Positions 16,347-25,374 are shown, numbered from the stretch's first letter. The stretch is 64,000 bases of DNA from Nannocystis pusilla (GCF_026626665.1 NZ_JAPNKE010000002.1:6983168-7047167); one strand, 5' to 3'. The notes: a model not told the origin generated them from the sequence alone. Numbers and translations: made by a program.

Positions 16347-17655
16347 CCTACGATCGCCGCCCCGCCGTCGTCGCCATCGACATGGGCTACGGCCACCTGC
16401 GGGCCGCCCACGCCCTCGCCGAGCCGCTCGGCGTGCAGGTGCTGCACGTCGACCGCGCCCCGCTGGCCGACCCGCGCGAGCAGGAGCGCTGGGCCCGCTC
16501 GCGCACCTTTTATGAGTTGATCTCGCGCGGCTCGCAGGTCCCGGTGGTCGGTCGGCCGCTGCGCGCGGTGCTCGACGCATTGACCGCGATCCCGCACCTC
16601 TATCCATACCGCGACCTCAGCGCCCCGGACCTGTCGATCCGCGCGCTGCGGCGCATGATCGACCGCGGCCTCGGGGCCGGCCTCGTCGAGGAATTGCGGC
16701 TCAGCAAGCAACCGCTGCTGACCACATTCTACGCCCCCGCCCTGATCGCCGACCACGCCGGACTCGACCGCATCGACTGCGTCGTCACCGACACCGACAT
16801 CCACCGGATCTGGGCCCCCATCATTCCCCGGCGCAGCAAGATCCGCTACCTCGTCCCCAGCCAGCGGGCCATGCGGCGCCTGCGGGTCTACGGCGTGCCC
16901 CCGGCGCAGATCGTCGTCACCGGCTTCCCGCTGCCGCCCGGCCTGCTCGGCGGCCCCGACCTCGCCGGCCTGCGCGCCCGCCTGCGCGAGCGCCTGGTCC
17001 GCCTCGACCCGACCGGCAGCTTCCGCGCGATGTACCGCGACGAATTGCGGCTGTTCCTCGGAGCTGTCCCCGAGGGCAGGTCGAGCCCGCCGCTGCTCAC
17101 CTTCGCCGTCGGCGGCGCCGGAGCCCAGGCCGAGATGGTCGAGCTGTTCCTCCCCCGCATGCGCCCGGCGATCGAGGCCGGCCGCCTGCGCCTCGCGCTG
17201 GTCGCCGGCGTGCGCAAGTCGGTCGCCGAATTTTGAAGGGCAGCTCCACCGCGCGGGACTGGAGTCGCACGAGGGCGTGCAGATCTTGCAAGCCGAATCC
17301 GTGCCGGCCTACTTCACCGCCTTCAACGCTTTATTGGCGGAGACCGACATTCTCTACACAAACCGTCGGAGCTGAGCTTCTTCGCGGCGCTGGGGATCCT
17401 CTGGTCTGCGCGCGGCCGGTGGGCCACCACGAGCGGCTCAATCGTCGCTTCTTGCTCGAGGCCGGGGCCGGCTTCAAGCAGTGGGACCCGCGGCACACGG
17501 CGCAGTGGATCGACGAATGGCTGCTCGACGGCACGCTCGCGGCCGGGGCGTGGTCGGGGTTCATGCGCCTGCCGAAGACCGGCACCTACCGGATCCTCGA
17601 GCTGCTCGGTTACGGCGTCGACGGCGACGGCCGCGCCCGATCGACCAGCGCTTGA
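16343..17655 (+). CDS. GT28/MGDG-synthase-like glycosyltransferase (three frameshifts)
   Basis: Starts at GTG overlapping the upstream stop. VVAIDMGYGHLRAAHALAEP matches the N-terminal 'GxGH..AA.AL' region of MGDG-synthase-type enzymes. VVTDTDIHRIWAPI and VTGFPLPPGLLGG are as expected for this fold. The frame is lost three times: a T run at 17231-17234, near 17358-17363, and near 17397-17403. The parts read EGQLHRAGLESHEGVQILQA, then SELSFFAALGI, then PLVCARPVGHHERLNRRFLL. With the indels repaired it is one protein of about 437 residues. A diacylglycerol acceptor is inferred from the btaAB neighbours. Real decay cannot be excluded because three breaks lie within 170 bp. Confidence 0.65.
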
Positions 17656-17729
17656 CCCGCCCGGCTCGCGCGCGGCCTGTGATGATTCGCAGTCGGCGCG
17701 CTCGCCGATCTGCGTACATTTCCGCCGCC

Positions 17730-18216
17730 ATGCAGCTCCGTTCTCCCGCCTTCGAATCGATGGGGTCGATCCCCCGCGCCCACACCTGCGAGGGCGACGA
17801 CATCTCCCCCGCTCGAATGGGTCGACGTCCCCGCGGGCACCCTCAGCTTCGCCCTGCTCGTGCAAGATCCCGACGCGCCCGACCCTGCCGCCCCGCGCCG
17901 CGTTTGGGTCCACTGGATCGTCGTCGACCTGCCGCCCGACCTGCGCGCCCTGCCGGCCGGCGCCGCCACCCGACTGCCGCCCGGCGCGCGCCACGGCAAG
18001 AACGACTGGAACCGCGCCGCCTGGGGCGGCCCGTGCCCGCCGATCGGCCGCCACCGCTACTTCTTCGCCCTCTACGCCCTCGACACCCGGCTCGACGCCT
18101 TGCACGCGCCGACCCGCGCCGAGCTCGAGGCCGCGGTCGCCGGCCGCATCCTCGCCCGCGCCGAGCTCGTCGGTACGTACGAGAAACAGCTCGCCGCGCC
18201 GCGCCGCGTCGGCTGA
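17730..18216 (+). CDS. PEBP / YbhB-YbcL family protein (one frameshift)
   Basis: The N-terminal part MQLRSPAFESMGSIPRAHTC with EGDDISP is the usual PEBP opening. After a C run at 17808-17812 the frame changes. The rest reads LEWVDVPAGTLSFALLVQDP, then DAPDPAAPRRVWVHWIVVDL, HGKNDWNRAAWGGPCPPIG and HRYFFALYALDT. These are the ligand-pocket motifs DPDAP, HW and GPCPP.G.HRY of the family. Intact length is about 162 residues. The family binds phospholipid head groups or small anions; the bacterial role is unclear. It lies just downstream of the lipid glycosyltransferases. Confidence 0.75.
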
Positions 18217-18222
18217 TCGCGG

Positions 18223-19800
18223 TCAGTCGCGCGCGACGTACTTGCGCAGGCCGCCGACCGGATCGCGCCCCGCCGGGTCGAGCGTGAGGATCTCGTACAG
18301 CCCGAGCGCCGTCAAAAACAGCTCGCCGCGCGGCGACAGCACCAGCTCCGTGAGCGACGAGTCGGGCGTGCTCTCGCGGTGGAGGATGACCCCGGTCTCC
18401 TTGTCGATCACCACCGCCTCGTTGCTCACCGACTTCGGCAGCGTCAGCGCGCCGACGGTCACGAGCGGATCGACCTGGCTGAGCACCCCGTAGATCGCGT
18501 CGTCGGTGACCGTCAGCACCGTGGTCATCTGCGCGATCGGCCCGAAGTCGCTGGACCACTTGAGCGCGTAGGTGTCGCCGCGGTCGCGCAGCGCGTAGAT
18601 CTCCTCGACCCGCTCGGGCCCGGCCGTGAAGGCGTAGATCGTCCCGTCGCCGTCGAGCGCGACGGTCCCGAGCAGCCGCCCGCCCGGATGCTGGAACACC
18701 CACGCCGGCGCGCAGCGGTCGGGCTCCGGGTCGGCGTCGGTGTTGGCGTCGCAGGCAGGCACGTCGATCATGTGGATATGGCCGTCGCCGTCGCCGACCA
18801 CCGCCCGCTCGCCGTCGCTGCTGGCCACCACCGAGCTCGCGCTGCCGGCCGCCAGCGGCATCGCCCACCTGAACTTAAGGTCAGGTGCATCCGCGGTCCC
18901 GACGATGTCGAGCGCCACCGCGGCCCCGGTGAACTTGTCGGGCCCGCCGCCGACCGTCAGCACCTGGCGCCGCGCGGTCGTACACACCGTGTTGTCGGCG
19001 AACCCGCCCGAGGCCCCGAGCAGGCCTCCGAGGCCGGCGATCGCCTCGTCGTAGTGCTTGTCGCCCACGAGCAGGCGCAGGCGCGCGAGCACGTAGGCCG
19101 GCGTCATCTCGGTCGGCAGCATCGTCGGCTCGGCCGGCACGAACCCGGTCTCGTCGGCGACGGACAGCGCGGCGAGCAGCTTACCGTCTGTCCTTCGGAC
19201 CAGATAAACTGTCCCGTCGGACACCTGCGTCACGAGGTCGCCGTCGAGCGTGAACTTGAGGCCGTAGGTCGCCCCGCTGGCGCTGGTGTTGGGCAGCTCG
19301 GTGACCCACCGGTCGGCCCCGGTGGCGGGGTCGAGCGCGCGCGCGGTGTTGCCGGCGGTGAGGAACAGGTCGCCGCCCTCGTCGACGTCGATCGTCGACG
19401 CCAGCGTCCCGAACGGCAGGTCGCAGCGCTTCCACACCACCTCGCCGGTCGCCGTGTCGACCGCGAACGCGTTGCAGCCGTCGTCGCCCGGGGTGGTGGT
19501 GAGGTACGCCGTCTTGCCGTCGGGCGAGAAGGTGTTGGGCTGCGCCGAGGCGTGGGTCTCCAGCACGTGCCACTCGAGGTCGAACGCCCGCGGGCCAGCG
19601 CACGGGATCGCGTTGCTGTTCTCGCGCCCGACGTGATTGCTCATGTACGTGCCCGTCGGCGGGTATGGCGCGGGGTTGGCGAGCGAGCAGTGCTCGTGGG
19701 CCCACAGCCGCTCCGCTTCGAGGTCGATCGGCGGCTGGGACTCGGCGCCGCAGCCGGCGAGCGCGGCGGCGAGGACGGACGATGACGCGGCGAGTCGCAT
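18223..19800 (-). CDS. PQQ-propeller-like lipoprotein
   Basis: 525 residues from ATG at 19800. MRLAASSSVLAAALAGCG is a lipoprotein signal with lipobox LAGC. The body is all-beta with repeats of the PQQ/quinoprotein type: FAVDTATGEVVWKRCDLPFG, ARALDPATGADRWVTELPNT, YLVRRTDGKLLAALSV and VVIDKETGVILHRES. It probably forms a beta-propeller exposed outside the inner membrane. No catalytic residues of PQQ dehydrogenases were recognised, so a binding or sensing role is more likely than an enzyme. It converges on the PEBP-like gene with a 6-bp gap. Confidence 0.7.
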   Translation of the reverse strand: MRLAASSSVLAAALAGCGAESQPPIDLEAERLWAHEHCSLANPAPYPPTGTYMSNHVGRENSNAIPCAGPRAFDLEWHVLETHASAQPNTFSPDGKTAYLTTTPGDDGCNAFAVDTATGEVVWKRCDLPFGTLASTIDVDEGGDLFLTAGNTARALDPATGADRWVTELPNTSASGATYGLKFTLDGDLVTQVSDGTVYLVRRTDGKLLAALSVADETGFVPAEPTMLPTEMTPAYVLARLRLLVGDKHYDEAIAGLGGLLGASGGFADNTVCTTARRQVLTVGGGPDKFTGAAVALDIVGTADAPDLKFRWAMPLAAGSASSVVASSDGERAVVGDGDGHIHMIDVPACDANTDADPEPDRCAPAWVFQHPGGRLLGTVALDGDGTIYAFTAGPERVEEIYALRDRGDTYALKWSSDFGPIAQMTTVLTVTDDAIYGVLSQVDPLVTVGALTLPKSVSNEAVVIDKETGVILHRESTPDSSLTELVLSPRGELFLTALGLYEILTLDPAGRDPVGGLRKYVARD

Positions 19801-19952
19801 GAGGCCTCCGGCCCCGCAATAGCGGATCGGCCGCGCGGTTGGAAGCGGACCGCAGACCTCAGCGATCGGGGCCGTGACCCGAGGCGCGAGCCACAGGCGA
19901 AGCGAGCTGCGGGCTCGGCGGGCGCCCGCCGCGTCGCGGCCGTCTCTGTCAG

Positions 19953-20035
19953 CCTGTCCGCAAGGACAGGCGTCTCGCCCGCGAGGCCGGATCACGTGTC
20001 CTCGGAGACATGTGACATGACCCCTCGGACAGGTG
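19953..20035. repeat. Palindromic elements between PQQ lipoprotein and PAAR genes
   Basis: CCTGTCC-GCAA-GGACAGG (19953-19970) is a perfect 7-bp stem. From 19996 to 20035 two more phased units follow: GTGTCC-TCGG-AGACATG at 19996, and ATGACCCCTCGGACAGG at 20017. Confidence 0.75.
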
Positions 20036-20044
20036 GCCCGCCGG

Positions 20045-20320
20045 CTAACCGCCGATGAGGATCTGCGGGAACCCGGCCGTGATCGTGCCGCCGTGGCTGG
20101 TGAGGTCGCCCATGCGAGCCGCCGGCTTGCCGCCGATCAGCACGGTCATCGAACCGGCGGCGATGCTGTCCTGGCCGATCACGCAGACGGCGGGGTCGCC
20201 GACCCGCGCGGCCGGCAGGAAGCCGATCAGCACCCTGGGCTCGCCGGCGGCGATCGGGCCGCCGACGTGGAGGGGGATCGGGCAGGTATGAAGGTCGGTG
20301 ACGCGGGCTGCCGGGGGCAT
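20045..20320 (-). CDS. PAAR-domain type VI secretion spike tip
   Basis: 91 residues; upstream GAGGAG is a good ribosome site. The whole protein is a bare PAAR domain: MPPAARVTDLHTCPI, then GGPIAAGEPRVLIGFLPAAR, PAVCVIGQDS, AAGSMTVLIGGKPAARMGD and TSHGGTITAGFPQILIGG. His and Cys residues are in the expected places for the zinc site. PAAR caps the VgrG trimer in the T6SS. It starts 15 bp downstream of vgrG and is in the same operon. No effector extension is present on it. Confidence 0.9.
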   Translation of the reverse strand: MPPAARVTDLHTCPIPLHVGGPIAAGEPRVLIGFLPAARVGDPAVCVIGQDSIAAGSMTVLIGGKPAARMGDLTSHGGTITAGFPQILIGG

Positions 20321-20335
20321 GGCGTGACTCCTCGT

Positions 20336-22474
20336 TCAACCGGTGGGGGCCTGTTCGGCGGGTGTGGGCGCCGTCGGCGAGGTGGGCGCGGTGACCGACG
20401 GCGAGCTCGGCGAGGCCGCCGGGCTCGCCGCGCCGGCCAGCGCCACGCCGCCGTTGTTGAGCTTGAGCAGGATGCCCTCGATGCTCACCCCGCCGGCGTC
20501 GATGGCGACGAACCCGCCCGGGCCCTGCAGAGTGATGCCCGCGGACGCCTTCAAGATCAGCGTCATGCCCTCGACCACCACGCTGCCGGTGGCCTTCAAG
20601 CTGGCGCCGCCGCCGACGCTGACGTTGCTGTCGGCCGTCGTCGTGAGGTCGTGCGAACCGACGACCGAGACCCGCTGGGCGCCGATGATCTTGAGGTCGA
20701 GGCCGCCGGTGACGCCGACCGTCGCCTTGCCGGACGTCTCGACGTCGACCGTGCGCGCGAAGCTGGCGCTCGCCGGCCCGCTGACCTTCGTGTGCGACGC
20801 GCCCACGACCTCGGTGTGCGCCTCCCCGCCGATCTTCGTCATCGCGTTGCCGCCGACGGTGCGGTGCTCGTCCTTCACGACCTGCGCCTTGCGGTCGTTC
20901 ATCACCTTGTGGTGCTCGTCGTGGCCCACGGTCTCGCGCCGGTCGTTGCGCACCGTCAGGTCCATGTCGCGCTGGGCGTGCACGAACACCTGCTCGGCGC
21001 CCTTGGCGTCCTCGAAGCGCAGCTCGTTGAAGCCGCCGCCGGTGTACGTCTCGGTCTTGATGGTGCTCTTGGTCTTCTCGTCGGGCAGGGTGTACGGCGT
21101 GGCGTTGAGGCCGTGGTACACGCGGCCGGTGATGATCGGTCGGTCGGGGTCGCCCTCGATGAAGTCGACGATCACCTCGTGACCGACGCGCGGGATGAAC
21201 ATCGCCCCGTAGCCGTTGCCGGCCCACGCCTGGCTGACGCGGACCCAGCACGAAGACTTGTCGTCGGACCGGCCCTCGCGGTCCCAGTGGAACTGCACCT
21301 TCACGCGGCCTTGCTCGTCGACGTGCACCTCCTCGCCGGCCGGGCCGACCACCGTCGCCGTCTGCACGCCGCGCACCTGCGGCCGCGGCGTCGCGCGCGG
21401 GGCCCGGTAGGGCACGGCGCTGGGGATGCACGTGAACTCGCAGCGGTACACCAGCGCCTGTTCGGCGGTGTGATCGATCGTCCCGGGCTGCTCGCCGAAG
21501 TGATGCACGCGCAGCACCCGGTACTCGCCGTCGAGCTCGACGCGCGGGTGGTCGGCCAGCTTGAAGCCGAACCCGGGCGTGAGCCGCGGCGAGTCGCTGG
21601 TGCCGCGGCCGACCCGCTTCAGCGCCTGCGCCGCCTCGAGCTCCGCCTTCGCCAGCCGCTTGCCGAGGGCCACCTCCTGGAACTCGCCGGGGTAGTCGTA
21701 GAGCTCGAAGCTGGGCTTGGCCGCCGCGTGGTCGCCCTCCATCAGCTGGTCGGGCCGGTTCAAGTTGAAGTCGCGCAGCGTCACGTGGTCGGGGCGGATC
21801 TCCTCGCTCATGCGGAACACCCCGACGTGCTCCTTGTCGCGGACGTTGTCGTCGACGCGGAACGGCAGCGTCGGCTCGCCGGCGATGAGCGGCGCTCCGG
21901 CGGCGCGATCGCTGATCACCATCACGTGGCGCGTGGCCGCGTGGTCGAAGTAATAGACGATGCCCTCCTCCTCCATCAGCCGGCTGATGAACTGGAAGTC
22001 GGTCTCGCGGTACTGCACGCAGTAGTCGCGCGCGGCGTACGTCCCGGTCAGCTCGAACTGCTGGCGGCGGCGGGCGATGCCGGCCCCGTCGAGCACCTTG
22101 CGGATGATGTCGGGCGTCGACATCTGCTGGAAGATCCGCGAATCCGTGCGAAACAGCAGCGTGTAGTGCTGCGGCACCAGGGTGATGCGGTACATCGCCC
22201 GCGGCCGCATCTCGCCGGTGTACTCGGCCCGCAGCACCATCCCGTGGACCAGCCGCGGCTCGCCGACGCCGACCACCTTGAGCACCGCGTTGCGACCGAC
22301 CAGCTCGCCGACCTCGATGTGGCGGGCGACGACGTCGAGGTGGAACTCGTACAGCGACGAGATGCCCTCGCTGCCGCTGAAGCGCACGACCCAGAAGTTG
22401 TCGGTGAGCCCCTCGATCTCGAACGTACACGAGCGATCTGCTTGACGTGCGACCAGCAGCAGCTCCGACTCCAT
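20336..22474 (-). CDS. vgrG: VgrG type VI secretion spike protein
   Basis: 712 residues, with GGAGGG 7 bp upstream. The N-terminal gp27-like part holds LVGRNAVLKVVGVGEPRLVH, YRITLVPQHYTLLFRTDSRI and YCVQYRETDFQFISRLMEEE. The gp5 OB fold contains VDEQGRVKVQFHWDREGRSD and YGAMFIPRVGHEVIVDFIEG with DPDRPIITGRVYHGLN. The C-terminal needle repeats are VGGNAMTKIGGEAHTEV and similar. The tail is Ala/Pro/Ser-rich (SPAASPSSPSVTAPTSPTAP) with no recognised effector domain. It forms the trimeric spike that pierces target cells. No sheath, TssB/C or TssK genes are within the window. Confidence 0.93.
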   Translation of the reverse strand: MESELLLVARQADRSCTFEIEGLTDNFWVVRFSGSEGISSLYEFHLDVVARHIEVGELVGRNAVLKVVGVGEPRLVHGMVLRAEYTGEMRPRAMYRITLVPQHYTLLFRTDSRIFQQMSTPDIIRKVLDGAGIARRRQQFELTGTYAARDYCVQYRETDFQFISRLMEEEGIVYYFDHAATRHVMVISDRAAGAPLIAGEPTLPFRVDDNVRDKEHVGVFRMSEEIRPDHVTLRDFNLNRPDQLMEGDHAAAKPSFELYDYPGEFQEVALGKRLAKAELEAAQALKRVGRGTSDSPRLTPGFGFKLADHPRVELDGEYRVLRVHHFGEQPGTIDHTAEQALVYRCEFTCIPSAVPYRAPRATPRPQVRGVQTATVVGPAGEEVHVDEQGRVKVQFHWDREGRSDDKSSCWVRVSQAWAGNGYGAMFIPRVGHEVIVDFIEGDPDRPIITGRVYHGLNATPYTLPDEKTKSTIKTETYTGGGFNELRFEDAKGAEQVFVHAQRDMDLTVRNDRRETVGHDEHHKVMNDRKAQVVKDEHRTVGGNAMTKIGGEAHTEVVGASHTKVSGPASASFARTVDVETSGKATVGVTGGLDLKIIGAQRVSVVGSHDLTTTADSNVSVGGGASLKATGSVVVEGMTLILKASAGITLQGPGGFVAIDAGGVSIEGILLKLNNGGVALAGAASPAASPSSPSVTAPTSPTAPTPAEQAPTG

Positions 22475-22792
22475 CGCCGACCCTCCAGCCCGCTCTTATC
22501 ACGCGCGCGAGCGCCGGTGCAACGAGCCAGGGCCGCGCGGGCTGTTCCGCGCGCGCGGCTTGGGCGAGACCGCGCCCGCGCCGGTGCGCGGTCGCCTGAG
22601 GCGGCTTCGACATGTCTCTTGCGACATGCCCTTCGAGACACCCACGCATCGCGCCCGCCGCGCTCGTCGGACCTCGGCGCTCGCGACCGCGGGCGCCACG
22701 GCCCGTCCGCCGCCGCCGGACCGGCGGTGCGCGGTTCTGGCACGTCCGCGCCCGGATGCGCTAACCTGTGGCGGTCGCCGGGATCCGCCGCC
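22475..22792. other. Divergent gap between vgrG and NTPase gene, with a 2-unit palindromic array
   Basis: Contains phased palindrome units at 22612 (ATGTCTCTTGCGAC) and 22626 (ATGCCCTTCGAGAC), 14 bp apart. I see no convincing gene here; the open frames are Arg/Pro-rich. Confidence 0.7.
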
Positions 22793-24124
22793 TTGCCCCT
22801 CGCGTTCAAAGACCGCAAGCACTACTACAACCGCTGCCAGCCCGACGAGTCGCTGGCCCCGGACGACGCGCGCAACATCGACTTCGACGCGCTGCCGCAG
22901 GAGGTCCGCGGCGCCAGCTGGGCGGGCGCCCTGGCCGCGGAGATCGAGCTGTCGAACACGCCGGTGTGCCTGCTGGTCGCCGGCCTGCCGGGCTCGGGCA
23001 AGTCGACCGAGCTGCGCCGCCTGGCCCGCCGCCTGGCCAGCGACGAGAGCGCGGGGCTGCTGCCGATCCACCTCGACGCTGAGCGCCTGCTCGACCTGAC
23101 GAGCCGCATCGACGTCGCCGACGTGGTCGCGGCGATCCTCCACGACGCCGAGCTGGCGGTGCTCGCCGCCGAGGGCAAGGACGTCGCCGCGATGCCGGCC
23201 GACGGCTACCTGCAGCGGTTCTGGCGCTGGCTCACCACCACCGACGTCGAGCTCGGCAAGGGCAACTTCACCGTCGCGCCCGGGGTGTCGCTGGCGGTCG
23301 AGCTCAAGACCCGCCCGTCGCTGCGCCAGCGCGTGCGCTCGGTGGTCAGCAACCACCTCAGCCAGTTCCTGGCCGACGCGCGCGCCGAGCTCAAGCGGCT
23401 CGACGAGCGCGCCGCCGCGGCCGGACACGGCGGCCTGCTGGTGATCTTCGATTCGCTGGAGAAGCTGCGCGGCACCACCAGCGCCTGGTACGACGTCCTC
23501 GACAGCGCCGAGATCTTCTTCCGCACCAACGTGCCCAACCTCGAGCTGCCGGTCCACGTGATCTTCACGGTGCCGACGGCCCTGCTGACCCGCATCACGC
23601 GGATCCGCGTGCTGCCGATGGTCAAGCTGCACGCCCGCGACGGCAGCCCGCACGCGCCCGGGATCGCCGCGGCGCGCGAGCTGGTGACCCGCCGCGTCCC
23701 GCTCGAGGTCCTGGGAGAAGTGCTCGGCCCCGACGCCGAGGCGCGGCTGCGGCAGATGATCTTATGGTCGGGCGGCTACCCGCGCGAGCTGGTCCGCCTG
23801 CTGCAATCGGCGATCCGCGACGCCTCGGCGGGCCCGCTGTCCGACGAGCAGTTCCAGCGGCTGTTCTCGCAATTGGTGTCGACGTTCCGCGTGCTCGTGA
23901 CCCGCGACGTGATCCCGTGGCTGGCGCAGGTGGCCGCCCAGCGCTTCATGACGGTGGAGAACGAGCAGCACCGCCTCGACGCCGACCGCATGCTTCAAAA
24001 CAACGCGATCCTGTACTACGCCAACGGCGAGCAGTGGCACGACCTGCACCCGGCCGTGTACGAAAACCCCGACGTCCGCGCGGCCCTCGACGCGCTGCGC
24101 GAGGCCAGGGCCGCGACGACATGA
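22793..24124 (+). CDS. P-loop NTPase of a two-gene putative conflict module
   Basis: 443 residues from TTG (MPLAFKDRKHYYNRCQPDES). Walker A is AGLPGSGKSTELRRL at about residues 63-77. Walker B is GLLVIFDSLEKLRG at about 219-232, with Asp in hydrophobic context. A long helical part follows with LPVHVIFTVPTALLTRI (sensor-1-like position), then YPRELVRLLQSAIRDAS, typical of the winged-helix end of ORC/AAA or KAP-like NTPases. The gene ends in ATGA shared with the next gene, so the two are translated together. No named family was recognised. Its partner carries an EAD, which points to an NTPase switch in a defence-type system. It is divergent from vgrG. Confidence 0.75.
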   Translation: MPLAFKDRKHYYNRCQPDESLAPDDARNIDFDALPQEVRGASWAGALAAEIELSNTPVCLLVAGLPGSGKSTELRRLARRLASDESAGLLPIHLDAERLLDLTSRIDVADVVAAILHDAELAVLAAEGKDVAAMPADGYLQRFWRWLTTTDVELGKGNFTVAPGVSLAVELKTRPSLRQRVRSVVSNHLSQFLADARAELKRLDERAAAAGHGGLLVIFDSLEKLRGTTSAWYDVLDSAEIFFRTNVPNLELPVHVIFTVPTALLTRITRIRVLPMVKLHARDGSPHAPGIAAARELVTRRVPLEVLGEVLGPDAEARLRQMILWSGGYPRELVRLLQSAIRDASAGPLSDEQFQRLFSQLVSTFRVLVTRDVIPWLAQVAAQRFMTVENEQHRLDADRMLQNNAILYYANGEQWHDLHPAVYENPDVRAALDALREARAATT

Positions 24125-25374
24125 CGCACGGCGAGCTGGAGCGCCTCAGCCAGGCCATCGCGCTCGCCGACGGCTTCCAGCTGCTGGTGCTCGAGTGCCA
24201 CGATTTGTCCGCGTGGGACCTGCACCGCCTGTTCGACGCGGTCCAGACCCGCGTCGCCGAGCTGCGCGGGGTGCCGCCGCTGGTGCTGGTCTACGACCCG
24301 CACGTGACCACGCGCGAGTCCGGCAGCCTGCGCGACGAAGCGTGGGTCGAGGGCGTCCTGGGGGCCATCCTGCGCGCGCCGGCGGCCAACGCCGAGGACG
24401 CCGCGGTGGTGGCGGTGATCGACGGCACCGACTTCGACGAGACCGACATCGACAGTCGCGAGCTGCTCAGCTGGGAATTTCTGTTTCATCACATGAACGA
24501 GCAGCGCAACGCGATCGCCGGCACCCTGCACGGGACGCTGGCGCTCGCGCTGCCACCCGCGCTGGTCCGCGTGTTTTTGGAGGAGGCTCCGGACGTGGCG
24601 TCGATCCGCAGCGACGTGATCCGCCTCGACGCGGGGCAAATACCGAAACACCCCGACCGGCCGCACCTGACGAGCGGCATGGGCTATGCCCCGGAGCTGC
24701 TGCGCGAGGCGGCGCTGCGGCGATTGGCAGCCGATCCTCGGCTCGAAAGCGAAGCCCGCGAGCACGCGCGCCAATCGCTCGCGGTGCCGCCGGCTGTCTC
24801 CGTCGAAGAATCATTCGCTACATCGCACGGCAACGCGATGCATGCGCTCTTCTCGCTGCTGATGTCGCTGTTCTCCATCGACGAGATGCGGCGATGGATC
24901 GCCTCCAGGTTCGAGCGCGAGGTCCTGTACTCCTTGCCTGACCGTGCGCCGCCTGAATCTTTCGCTCTTGAATTTATCAACACCCTGAAACGCCTCGGCC
25001 TCCTCGACGAGCATTTCTTCGCGCTGCTCCGCGCCGAACGGCCGCGCCGCAAGTCGGAGATCGATCGCGTGGAAGTGCTCTGCCGGCCGTACCTCCCCGT
25101 GCGCCCGCTGGTCAAAGCAGCCACGCGCTGGAAGCCCACGCCCGGCGAGCTGATGGACGCCCTATTAAAACTATCGCGAGAGCAGATCGCCCAGGTCGTC
25201 CGCCTCGCCGACGACGAAGGCATCAGCGCCCCGATCACCCGCAGCGGCGCCGCCCACACCAAGATGGTCCACCGCACTCGCATGCCCGTGCGCGAGCTCG
25301 TGTCACAGGGCCCGGAGGCGCTGCAGCGCCTCGCCGACGCGCTCGTCATTCTGGGCTACCACCGGCCCGTCTAG
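24121..25374 (+). CDS. Protein with EAD1-like effector-associated domain
   Basis: 417 residues. Residues 1-200 are an alpha/beta region: LSQAIALADGFQLLVLECHD, VLVYDPHV, then LLSWEFLFHHMNEQRNAIAG and ALALPPALVRVFLEEAPDVA with SIRSDVIRL. This resembles segments found beside NTPase-type conflict proteins. Residues about 240-315 match effector-associated domain 1: LFSLLMSLFSIDEMRRWIAS, LPDRAPPESFALEFINTLKR and LGLLDEHFFALLRAERPRRK with SEI. A second helical segment (PGELMDALLKLSREQIAQVV to LQRLADALVILGYHRPV) may be another EAD-type adaptor. EADs are death-fold-like homotypic adaptors that link NTPase switches to effectors. No enzymatic effector domain is visible here, so the effector may be encoded elsewhere. 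Confidence 0.75.
   Translation: MTHGELERLSQAIALADGFQLLVLECHDLSAWDLHRLFDAVQTRVAELRGVPPLVLVYDPHVTTRESGSLRDEAWVEGVLGAILRAPAANAEDAAVVAVIDGTDFDETDIDSRELLSWEFLFHHMNEQRNAIAGTLHGTLALALPPALVRVFLEEAPDVASIRSDVIRLDAGQIPKHPDRPHLTSGMGYAPELLREAALRRLAADPRLESEAREHARQSLAVPPAVSVEESFATSHGNAMHALFSLLMSLFSIDEMRRWIASRFEREVLYSLPDRAPPESFALEFINTLKRLGLLDEHFFALLRAERPRRKSEIDRVEVLCRPYLPVRPLVKAATRWKPTPGELMDALLKLSREQIAQVVRLADDEGISAPITRSGAAHTKMVHRTRMPVRELVSQGPEALQRLADALVILGYHRPV

Noticed and set aside
20033..22700. Very long open frame on the plus strand opposite vgrG
   Set aside because: It runs antisense through VgrG and has His/Arg/Val-rich composition without domains. In such G+C-rich DNA long antisense frames are expected because stop codons are rare.
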